Origin: Cyclospora cayetanensis
Lineage: Eukaryota; Apicomplexa; Conoidasida; Eucoccidiorida; Eimeriidae
Direction: 5' to 3'
Assembly: GCF_002999335.1 (NCBI RefSeq)
Contig: NW_020312043.1
Location: 62,001-126,000 of the forward strand
Length of the DNA stretch: 64,000 nt
A program made the translations under genes and the position numbers. The notes under the pieces were generated by a model. The model saw only the letters and a program-made list of their open reading frames with translations, was not told the DNA's origin and made no database searches. This document shows, one piece after another, positions 55,926-64,000 of this stretch. Each line of letters starts with the position of its first letter. The stretch's first letter is position 1.

Positions 55926-57143
55926 CTTCCGCTGCGCACTGAAGCAACGGCGGCATCTGTTGCTGCTGCTGCACCTCCTGGCGCTGCTGTTTCTCCTGCA
56001 TCTGCTGGTGCAGCGGTCCTGCTGGCACTCAAAAGCGTTCCTGCATCCCGAGAAGCGCTCGGAAGGGAAGCTTGTGCAGCAGACAGTCTCCGTGGTCTCC
56101 CTCTAGAGGCCACAGCGCAAGTGCCATGCACGACGGCCGAACACGCCTGCTTTTAGCCGGCGGCACAAGCACAGACAAGTACTCACACACGACGCGAAAC
56201 CCCCGAGCACAACCCTCTAAAGGCTCTTCAAGCGCACTTTGTGCTGCTCCCATCCCCCTAATTCCCAAACCGTCCAACTGATCCAGTGGTCCTGCCGATA
56301 CGTCTGGGCGCAACGGCGATTGGGGGAGTGTGACGACTCACGTCGGAGGTAGACACATGCACTGCTAAAGAGGCCAAATAATTATCTATATTAAAACACA
56401 GTAAAAGATGTTAAGAGGCGAAGAGATTGTGTAGCGGTTTTTAACGAAATCTCCGCCAGCGGCTCTTGCCTCATGCCTCAGTGACAGCAGCTCGCCGTCG
56501 GCGGCAGTAGCGGCAGCAAAAGCACCACAAGAACTGCTGCACGTACTCCTGAATGCAGCCGTAGTAAATTTATTGTCAACTGTTTGATAAAAGCGTGTCC
56601 TCCACTCTCAGAAGGCCCTCCGGCTGCCAGCTTGAACCTCCCGTTCTTCGCCCTTTCGCTCCAGCCCCTCCCTCCTTCCCTCAACAGCCACTCTACCAAC
56701 GCAATTCCCAGAAGAGCAGCACCCTCAGCGGCAGCAGCACCAGACGACTTCAAAGCTCTAGGAGCATCTTCCTAGCCGCACTTCGGTTGCTTTTGAAGCC
56801 CTCTTTGAACCCCTGGGAAGCCGCTGCTGGCTGCTGTCTCCTTCCTTCCACAGTCGAGCCTGTTCAAGAACCCCCGCCAGGCAGAACGACGCGGTACGGC
56901 AAGGAACGCAGGCAGCGCCAAAGAATCAAAGGCGCTGCTCTCCGTGTGTCCCCCATCTCTTTCTTCTTCTTCCACTGCTCTGGATTTGGATTCCTCGGGG
57001 GCGCCCTGGTTCTCTCGTCCCGTTGTCTCGTCTAGTGTACATACACCCGCGTCGCGGTTACTACGCACGGCAAGAAGCCGAAGCGCGTTTCAAACGGGGC
57101 GTCCTCCGCCTCTAGGATCTCCCGTTTTTCTCGCTCGTTCTTC
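55926..57143. other. divergent intergenic region
   Basis: Separates the minus-strand membrane protein and the plus-strand EF-hand-like gene, so it should hold both promoters. Open frames here (for example 56595-57035 plus and 56029-56313 minus) have no domain and overlap on opposite strands. CTG/CAG-like triplets occur around 55930-56010. Confidence 0.4.
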
Positions 57144-58361
57144 ATGAGCACCAAGAGAGGCGCTCGACAAGGGCCGCTGTCTAGCGGCCCGGAGTGGTCG
57201 TGTGCGGCAGCTTTGTCGCCCTCTGATCGGCAGTATCTCTTTAGCATACGCAACCCGCGCTTCCTTTTTGCTGTCCGTAGAGAGCTCCGGCGCCATGACG
57301 CCTCGAGGAGTAGCGGACTGCTGACTGCGGAGGTGTTTTCGCTCTGCCTTGCGCACATGGGCATCCAGTTTGGAAGCCCCGAAGCCGATTTCATTTTGCG
57401 CTTCTGCGAAGTCACGCCTGACGGGTTCGTGATTTGCAAGAGCCTCCTGCTGCAGACGTACCCTTACAAGCAGCGGCATGCAGACACCGTTGCTCTTTCC
57501 TTTGCCGCGGCAGAGGATGACGAAGAGCCTCTTCCCTGTTGGTCGTCGGAGGAATCTGCAGCCCCGAGCTGCGGAGCCAAAATGCCTCTGAAGGCATCTG
57601 GAGGGGCCATAGGAGACCCTTTGGGCGGAGGAAAGGGCGCCTTGGTTCGCCGTCTCTTCGCGCAGTGGGAGCGGTGTCTGCTGCGAGACTGCGACCTCAA
57701 GAGGGCCCTAAAGGCAGCTGGGTTTGGAATTTCCGAAGATCTCGAGAGACTTCTTTCTCTGCAGGGGCCTGGGGGCTCCATTCAATTCAAAGATTTCATG
57801 CGCTGTCTCATGTCTGAAGGCGAGGCGGCCCAAGGGAGGGGGGGCCTTGGCGTTTCCCGCGAAGTTCTCGACGCCGCAACTGCAGCTCTTGCGGCGGAGC
57901 GAACCGCCTTCATCGACCCCCCGAGGAATGCTGTGACGTGGGAGCCGCCTGCGTCTGTGGCAGGAACGGGGGCAGCCACCACATCGGAGATCTTGAACCC
58001 GCTATTCGTGCACTACGAGCCCTGGGAAGATACCCCCATAGAGGAGCTGGAGGGAGCGGACCGAAGAGCCTTCTTGTTGCGGCTTACTTCCCTCTTCTTG
58101 TCATCCTGTGTGCCTTCCGAGAGCTTTAGAGGCTATCTCAATCGAGTGGGCATAGCGATCACCCCCGAAATAGACACCTGCATTCGAGAAGAAATGGCCA
58201 GCGGATGTGTGCCGCTCAGCCGAATGATGGCTGCAATTTGGCAGGCGGAGCACCAACAGCAGCGGGAACAGCAGCAGCAACAGGAGCGAGACGCATTATG
58301 CCTGGCCCTTGCGACCCCTGCACAAAGCTGCCAGCAGCTCCCAGTGTGCAAGCAGCCATGA
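57144..58361 (+). CDS. EF-hand-like protein, 405 residues, single exon
   Basis: The frame starts at the ATG at 57144 and has no intron. The fold resembles paired calmodulin-type helix-loop-helix units with degenerate loops. Residues 52-63 read DASRSSGLLTAE, fitting the Asp-x-Ser-x-Ser pattern with Glu at position 12 but with Ser/Gly out of place. Residues 89-100 read EVTPDGFVICKS, lacking the final Glu. Another loop-like stretch is GPGGSIQFKDFMRCL near residue 210. The last third (ADRRAFLLRLTSLFLSSCVP, FRGYLNRVGIAITPEIDTCI) looks like a further helical pair, and the tail is Gln-rich. Calcium binding is doubtful; a scaffold or cytoskeletal role would be possible. No exact family is recognised. 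Confidence 0.75.
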   Translation: MSTKRGARQGPLSSGPEWSCAAALSPSDRQYLFSIRNPRFLFAVRRELRRHDASRSSGLLTAEVFSLCLAHMGIQFGSPEADFILRFCEVTPDGFVICKSLLLQTYPYKQRHADTVALSFAAAEDDEEPLPCWSSEESAAPSCGAKMPLKASGGAIGDPLGGGKGALVRRLFAQWERCLLRDCDLKRALKAAGFGISEDLERLLSLQGPGGSIQFKDFMRCLMSEGEAAQGRGGLGVSREVLDAATAALAAERTAFIDPPRNAVTWEPPASVAGTGAATTSEILNPLFVHYEPWEDTPIEELEGADRRAFLLRLTSLFLSSCVPSESFRGYLNRVGIAITPEIDTCIREEMASGCVPLSRMMAAIWQAEHQQQREQQQQQERDALCLALATPAQSCQQLPVCKQP

Positions 58362-59285
58362 GGCCGGAAGGAGGGAACGGAGAGAGGTGAGTTGAGGCAG
58401 AGAAGGAGAGGAGGGAGAAGGCGAAAGAGGGATGGGAACGGAAGGAGGATCGGCATTGTTGGAAAGACATATTCTAGAACGCGTCGTACAAGACGCACCC
58501 TTAAGGGCTGTGGTGGCGCCACCTGGGATGCAGATATAGTCCCTCACAATTAAAGAACACAAGAGAAAAGAAGGCTGAGCAGTCAGCGGCACGCAAGGGC
58601 TGGCTATGCGGCCCCCCCTCAAAAAAGCGGCAGTCGTATTTTGCTCAAGAGCGCACAGGCCTCCACAGGTGCCCGAGACCTGTGCGCCTTTCTATGGATT
58701 CTTTTTGCTACCGTCAACGACGCCCCAATAGTTGACGCCTACTGGCAAAGCAAGCTTGCCTTTAGTTAAATTCACAATTTTTGAGGTGCACGGATAAGAG
58801 CATGGTGTGTCGGGTGGCCTTTAGAAGCGCCATTCGATAAGCGAAGCTCCTCGCTGACGATAATTCGCTATCGCAGCGCGATGTGCAGGAACTTCGAGAT
58901 AGGTCTGCAGCAAGACTGCCTGCACAAACAGGGCGTGGAGCCGCTACGACAGCGAGATCAAAGCTGCATTTCATCCAGGAGGCGCCATATTTACTTACAG
59001 GCCTGAAGTGAAATTTCGACGTCCTCTTAGCGCCAGGCTATGCATGTTCAATTTAGCAACGCACTAGACGCATCAATCAGCGGGCACGCGCGTCAGTTAA
59101 TAGATAATCATGGAGGCATTTCAGCATATGCGCGCAAGGGTACAGTTTCAAATTTGAGGTAGCAACACACATAAATTCATTCTTGAATATTGCCCAAATG
59201 CATCTTCGCATGACCCCGACGCGCGTCGGTGACAGTAACGCTCCACATAAGCTCCATGAGGGAACACTGCTGTCCAGACTGAGCA
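58362..59285. other. intergenic region, no gene seen
   Basis: Short open frames only. It contains the 3' end of the EF-hand-like gene and then plain sequence up to the LTR of copy C. Confidence 0.45.
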
Positions 59286-59289
59286 GAGA

Positions 59290-59560
59290 CTTCATAGAAC
59301 GTTATTGAATGTTTACGAAAAGAAGCCTCTCGTTCAGCTATTTGCATCGCTCAGAGTTCCAGGCGTGAGAAGAAAGGACAGCCAAAGTGCGTTCAGCTGC
59401 ATCCTACACGTACTCTGATGATTCACGACCAGTCGCGCGAAGCACCTTGAGCACATTGCACCTTCTTGTGGGAATATAATAGCATTCTGCAGTAAGTAGT
59501 ACGAGAACAATCCAATTGGTCAATTTTTCGCTTATCCTTAGTCAAATATAGCTGGTGTAG
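59290..59560 (-). repeat. 3' LTR of chromovirus copy C
   Basis: The reverse complement contains GTAGGATGCAGCTGAACGCA, then GGCTGTCCTTTCTTCTCACG and ACATTCAATAACGTTC. These match, in order, AAGGATGCAGGTACGC, CTGTCCTTTCTCTTCTTGTC and GCTCAATAACTTTG of the 24.9-kb LTR. Confidence 0.63.
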
Positions 59561-60019
59561 TAGGTAGTATTCAAGTGTAGATTTGCCCGATCCAAGACAT
59601 GTCAGCCCTCTACTACAAAAAAAAACGAAAAAACCAAACTTAGTAAAGGGAATCAAAATACACCATCGTCCAGCAGTCCATCCTGAACTCTTAGAGCAAG
59701 CTATTTATGCATATTCGCTTATGCTGCATGCAAACATAGGCGAACTGTGTGCTCCCTTACTGGCAGGAGGGGAAATGTAGTAAAAACATAGCTGAGACTG
59801 TATGCGCACAAAGTCTGAGTTTAGGGGACACCTTACTAATAGCCGGAAGCTTTTTATCCAATACCCATTGATTAACGTGGCTGTTTCAGGCAGAAAACGT
59901 GTTACCTGTGGATCCGAGGCAAAACCGTCCATGGCGACTAGCATTCCTGACCAAACAAAGCCACGCATTTTCCTGCAACGAACAAAGCCAGAAGTCGCTC
60001 CTCCGTCAACCATAGAGGC

Positions 60020-60130
60020 TGACGTCCCCCAGAACATATCACTAGCAACAACTCCCGTCTATTGTGTCTTCGGCGCTCAAGAGTCCTAGAATCCAGCACC
60101 TCTACGGCTTTCTCTGAACCTTCCGCACCA
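60020..60130 (-). pseudogene. chromodomain remnant of copy C
   Basis: Within an open stretch (60174-59938, minus) the translation reads EKAVEVLDSRTLERRRHNRR, then ELLLVICSGGRQPLWLTEER. The Val-x-x-Leu-Asp-Ser-Arg start and the strand before the Trp correspond to the same module in copies A and D. Confidence 0.62.
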
Positions 60131-60439
60131 ACATGAGTCAGTTGCCTGTTTGGCAAAGTCCATGAATAATTCATGGATTCTTTTCAATTTTTTTTTGAGA
60201 AGCCGCTAACGATAATTCTGGTACACCTGCTACTCGTCGGGATATCGAAAGGGGGTAGGAAAGTGCATTGGCTCAAAGGATCATGGCAAACAGTCCTAGC
60301 CACGTCGTTGCAAATTCATGTGCCTGTTCACCTTTGGCTGCACATCTCACAGCGTGCTGGCTCACAAGGACCAAATATGTAGGCTAGAAACACTGCCAAC
60401 CGCCGCTCATCATAAGGACGTCATTGTCGCTCATGAGGT

Positions 60440-61210
60440 TTGCGCATACATTCGCGTGCACTGGCCAGACGTTCTCTAAATCCCTCCATTCCTCAGGGTC
60501 GCTACTAAGCCCGGTCCACCAGGTACACGAAGGGATTGGAGAGGAGCTCCTCAGTGTAGGCCAAGGGATGCTAGAAAATAACGGGTAGACGAGTGTACTA
60601 TTGTTTCATGAGCTCACGGAGCGCACCGAAGAGAATCATGCCAAACAATCGAATTTGTGTTAACTTAAACTCGTAAGCACTGCAGAAGAGTGCGAATGTC
60701 GTGCTCTGTCTTCCCATCTGCCTCGGAGTGGCTTGCAGTGGTCATATTACTTTCGATGTGTAGGTGGGTCAGAGACACGCCATAACGCATTGAAGAACTT
60801 GGGATCTATTGATAACGATACTGCCACGAAATACATACAGACTCCAGAAATGAGGTTAGAATATTAAGTGACTTCCTACGCCGTGACAGCGCTGGATCAA
60901 AGGATGAACTAGGCATATCTGTTGAGTATATCTATCCACTACGATGCAAATGCTACCTGGATCATTGACCTGCCATAGTCCAATAGTGAAGTTCGTAGCC
61001 AGATCACTCCAAATCCTCCAGGGAACAAAACTCTTTGCAAAAGCCTGGATTCTGGACAATTGTGCCTTTTCAGTTGCTGGCAATCTGGGCAGGACAGTGC
61101 ACGCTGCTCTGCCGCACGGCGAGCCTTAGGCAGGGTGAAGGGCCAGGAGGGCTTTTCAATTGCGATTCGAATGGCACCATGGCCAGAAAGAGCATCACTC
61201 TGCGCGTTCT
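60440..61210 (-). pseudogene. integrase remnant of copy C
   Basis: The zinc-binding module is seen at 61208-61068: SDALSGHGAIRIAIEKPSWP, then ALSCPDCQQLKRHNCPE, with the C-x2-C pair intact. The catalytic core continues as PWRIWSDLATNFTIGLWQVN and CIVVDRYTQQ. The second Asp block is present as IVINRSQVLQ near 60810, lacking the Asp, and the Glu block reads TASHSEADGKTEHDIRTLL near 60730. The C-terminal block aligns with copies A and D, for example GGCCAGTGCACGCGAATGTA versus GGCTAGTGCACGCGAATGTA of copy D. Confidence 0.8.
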
Positions 61211-61447
61211 GCAAAATGGGTCTAAGGAGCAAAGTCGAAGTGTTCAAGCAACATAATTTCCGCATTGCTTTCAGCCACAGCAGGCCATCCTTAAAGGGGT
61301 GGCGCTTTACCCTTTTGCCATTCGGGATTTTGGCAATAGAAGTGGATACATGGGTGTCGCAAGCAAAAGATCTGGGCAGTTATCCGAGACACCATAAGTT
61401 TTTCAGACAAGAGCGGATGCGCTGCACGGAAGTGAGCCGCCGGGGCG

Positions 61448-61660
61448 CCACGAGAGAGCGTCGGCAACCACATAGCCAATGCCATCAATATCCTTCACAC
61501 CGATGTCGTACTGCAGGAGGCAACCAAGCCAGCAAACAACTCTGGGGCTATCAAAGAAGTGAAAACTCTTTTTAAGGTACATCGAAGACTGATGGTCGGT
61601 GTAGTCACCAAAACGACGCCCATATAGGCAGTGCAGCTTTTTTTCATGCTCCATCACTTT
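61448..61660 (-). pseudogene. RNase H remnant of copy C
   Basis: In an open minus-strand frame (61816-61403) the sequence reads HEKKLHCLYGRRFGDYTDHQ, then CWLGCLLQYDIGVKDIDGIG and VVADALSWRP. These are the YTDH, RWxxxLQxYDF and ADALSR hallmarks of gypsy RNase H. About 40 residues expected between the first Glu block and YTDH are deleted. Confidence 0.83.
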
Positions 61661-62099
61661 GCATGGAAGTCCTTTTATGGTATCGCTGCTTGGGTTCGGT
61701 GAGGCGACGAGAGCAACAAGAAATAATTTGGTGCTGCAAAAGATCCATAAAGTGTAGAGAAAAATTATACCCATCGCTACGTCGCGAGCATAGGCTGTTA
61801 AGAAAAACTGGCACAAAATCGGGAGATGTGAATGCTACTGGAGGTGTAAGGCGCTTGATAGGACTTGTTGCGGCATCAGTCTCCCATTTCCTGGATATCT
61901 ACTGCGTTGTTTAGAGTCTATCAGTGAAGACGCATCGATCCGAGTAAACTCAAGAATGAAATTTATCTAGTCAGATGCGCGCCCGCCCATGAGGGCGTTT
62001 TGTGTCTGTCAAATGGGTAAATACGAATTTGTAATATGGAGTCACATGTCGCGTGAGCTGCTGATGTGTGTGGCTTACTAATCGATCAGCCAATCAAAG

Positions 62100-62900
62100 G
62101 CATCGGAAAGGTGTGCTTTGCGGAGATCGTGTTCAGGGGCTTGAACTTACCGCGCGTGCGCCAACTCTTGTCCTCTTCTGGTCGCGTAGTATTCCCTCCT
62201 CATGGTGTGGGGTTTCCGGTAACCGCAAAGCATAGATTGGACCAACCCACGAATTAGCTTAATAGAGTGCGCTAGACGACCAGCGGGTAGCCAGGGTGCT
62301 GGCGGCTTGTCATTATTCAGCACATCTGCGAATTAGTCCTTGCTATTTGCCACTCCTACTACTGCTCGGCTAAAGGGTCAGTGTGCTTTCCTACTAAAAC
62401 AGCTTCGCCGAAACTTGTAATACGTGCTTCATGGGAAATCACCGTTTTCTCTTGTTGTTCTGCTGAGCTGCCCGCATGGAGACTCTGCCTCAACTTGTTG
62501 AGGCAGTGACTCTGCCCTGGTCACCATTAATGAAATAAACGTTTTGAGGAGACCAGAAGCCGTTTCGCCCGGCACATTTTCGGCGCACTAGCCACTACAG
62601 CGCTCAGCTGTGGCCGTATGCAATACTTGAAATAGTTCATCCATGGCATATCTAGGATTACGTCATGAAGCACTGAGCCGTGGCTGAAGTCACAGACCAT
62701 TCTGAAAGCATCCTCTCTTATTTTGGGTGGGAGGGATTCAGCTGCATACCCTTGCCAATCCTTTTATTCTGCTGCCCGCGTAGACCAGTTAGCAGGTATA
62801 TTGCACTGTTCTGCGGTCTCTAGATGTGAAACGTGATCCACTCCACATCTAATATCAAGTAACGCTAGCAATTCTTGAGCATTGATGTGAACTTGTGCTG
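62100..62900 (-). pseudogene. protease and reverse transcriptase remnants of copy C
   Basis: Near 62885-62770 a frame reads AQVHINAQELLALLDIRCGV, where a functional retropepsin has ALLDTGA or ALLDSGA after the flap. Near 62160-62100 a second frame reads KPLNTISAKHTFPMPLI, matching the RT block YRxLNxxTxKxxYPxPxI. The remaining RT blocks, including YxDD, were not found, so a large internal part is lost or unreadable. Confidence 0.65.
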
Positions 62901-63059
62901 GCGCAGAACCTGCCCCTTGGTGAGTCGCCAACATTGGCTTTATCCCCTCTATTCCCCTTCACTACACTGCAGCTTGCGAGTGAGGCTTTCCGAAGTCTAT
63001 TTGAGCCTTCTTTGATTGCCAAGCAGCCTGCTTCTGTTGGGTCCAGCCCCCGTCGTTCA

Positions 63060-63960
63060 AGTCTTTTTGCTTGTGCATGCGCCCGCAGCTTCGGGCCAGA
63101 TGACCAAATTTCCCAGAATAGGAACAGGTGCATTGGTGGGGAAGGAGCGGCTTGGGATGCTCATAAGGGCGGAATTTCTTAGCTTCCTATTGTGGGCTGA
63201 GGCCAGCTGACACAACCTCAACATCCATAGATTCAAGCTCTCGACTTGGTTCTTACTTTGCAGCCAGACACGTGTGCGGTGCGCTCATTCGGTCCTAAAA
63301 CCTCAACAAGTTCATCACTTGCGGAAGCCCCACCGGGCGGTTGTTTAATGGCTGAGTCGCTACACACCCATTGGCCACCTCTCGTGAAATTCGTGTGTTT
63401 CGAGATAAACAAATGATAGAGAAAGTGTTCGTATACGTTGTGGGGGCATTTGTGAACCAAAGCTTCATATTCTTTGACATACCGATATTTAAACAGATTA
63501 GAAGACTTTAGAGTGTAAATTCTTCCAAAGCTCGCGATTTTAGCTTGTCTCGGCACTTAAGCAACTTGTTTTAAAACGTCTGAGCCTGTATGGAGCCCTT
63601 AATTGCAGTAACCCTTGCAGGCAGGCGACATTCTTATTGAAGTGCCTTGCCCCTCAATAAGCATGTGGCGAAGAGCACTGAATTCTCTTTACATTGTAGG
63701 TACACAGCGAGAGACATCTCCCAACAACTGATGAAGTGCTGGAGTGCATGCCCACACTTGTGGCACATATATTTTCTGGTCGGCAGAACCACGTGGGCAC
63801 ATCCATGAGCACTTTACTGGCTAAAAATGCGAGCCTTTTCACCGGGTGTGAAGCTACTGCGCTTATATCAATTTGCAGGCTGGCTTGTGTCGCCCCAACA
63901 GGCGTTGCGGTGTCTTCAACGCCCATCGTCGTAGGGATTTTCCCCCAGCCAGTTGCCAAA
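63060..63960 (-). pseudogene. gag remnant of copy C
   Basis: The N-terminal frame (63959-63654) begins MATGWGKIPTTMGVEDTATP. The gag core reads FKYRYVKEYEALVHKCPHNV in the frame 63556-63233. The zinc knuckle at about 63125-63075 reads CTCSYSGKFGHLARSC, in which the expected second Cys of the CCHC motif is Ser. Copies A and B align with this region. Confidence 0.72.
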
Positions 63961-64000
63961 GCAAACCAGATTATTGAAGGGGCAAACGCAGCAGGGTGCC

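Larger units (their letters stand above)
59290..64000 (-). mobile_element. chromovirus LTR retrotransposon copy C (degenerate, cut by right edge)
   Basis: The minus strand carries, from right to left, gag N-terminus (63959 down), gag core (63556-63233), zinc knuckle (about 63125-63075), protease (about 62885-62770), RT fragment (about 62160-62100), RNase H (about 61660-61448), integrase (about 61208-60440), chromodomain (about 60125-60020) and a 3' LTR (about 59560-59290). The order is that of a Ty3/gypsy chromovirus. Frames are broken by stops and shifts throughout. The 5' LTR must lie beyond the window. Confidence 0.82.

Noticed and set aside
1..64000. tRNA or rRNA genes and telomeric repeat arrays
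   Set aside because: I saw isolated GGTTCAAAT and AAACCCT-like words but no cloverleaf or tandem array.
1..64000. CRISPR arrays, bacterial operons or prophage
   Set aside because: The genes are eukaryotic with introns; no such structures are present.

Overview
The window looks like nuclear DNA of a coccidian apicomplexan, most probably an Eimeria species; the species cannot be fixed from this sequence alone. Evidence: the DHFR half of an apicomplexan DHFR-TS gene, an ApiAP2 factor, a GH13 branching enzyme of the kind needed for amylopectin, long CAG/GCA-derived homopolymer runs inside coding sequence, and old chromovirus-type Ty3/gypsy retrotransposons.

Layout. 1-1400 (-): DHFR exons of DHFR-TS, cut by the left edge. 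3.4-4.3 kb (+): two-membrane-segment protein. 4.3-15.7 kb: gene-poor DNA holding a decayed chromovirus copy with its 3' LTR (11.5-13.2 kb), a reversed solo LTR (about 10.7 kb) and a 310-bp tandem duplication. 15.8-19.8 kb (+): large Gln/Ser/Ala-rich AP2 protein. 22.2-23.3 kb (-): intronless secreted protein. 24.9-30.2 kb (+): chromovirus copy with both LTRs. 30.2-31.2 kb (-): a truncated second copy abutting it. 34.3-36.7 kb (+): one or two hydrophobic membrane proteins. 39 kb: solo LTR. 40.2-42.5 kb (+): polyglutamine protein with two Kazal domains, converging on a small secreted protein (-). 44.4-44.9 kb (+): small membrane protein. 45.8-53.4 kb (+): about 16-exon alpha-glucan branching enzyme whose introns carry micro- and minisatellites. 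54.4-55.9 kb (-): four-pass membrane protein. 57.1-58.4 kb (+): EF-hand-like protein. 59.3-64.0 kb (-): a third long chromovirus copy running off the right edge.

The genes do not form a pathway; they are ordinary housekeeping, regulatory and surface or secretory genes. The DNA alternates between CAG/low-complexity-rich gene blocks and plainer gene-poor blocks where the retrotransposon debris sits. The main structural discovery is that most recognisable content of the gene-poor blocks belongs to one LTR-retrotransposon family. It has seven LTR copies and gag, protease, RT, RNase H, integrase and chromodomain remnants, all broken by stops and frameshifts. The family was identified by reading motifs and comparing copies by eye, so boundaries are approximate to tens of bases.
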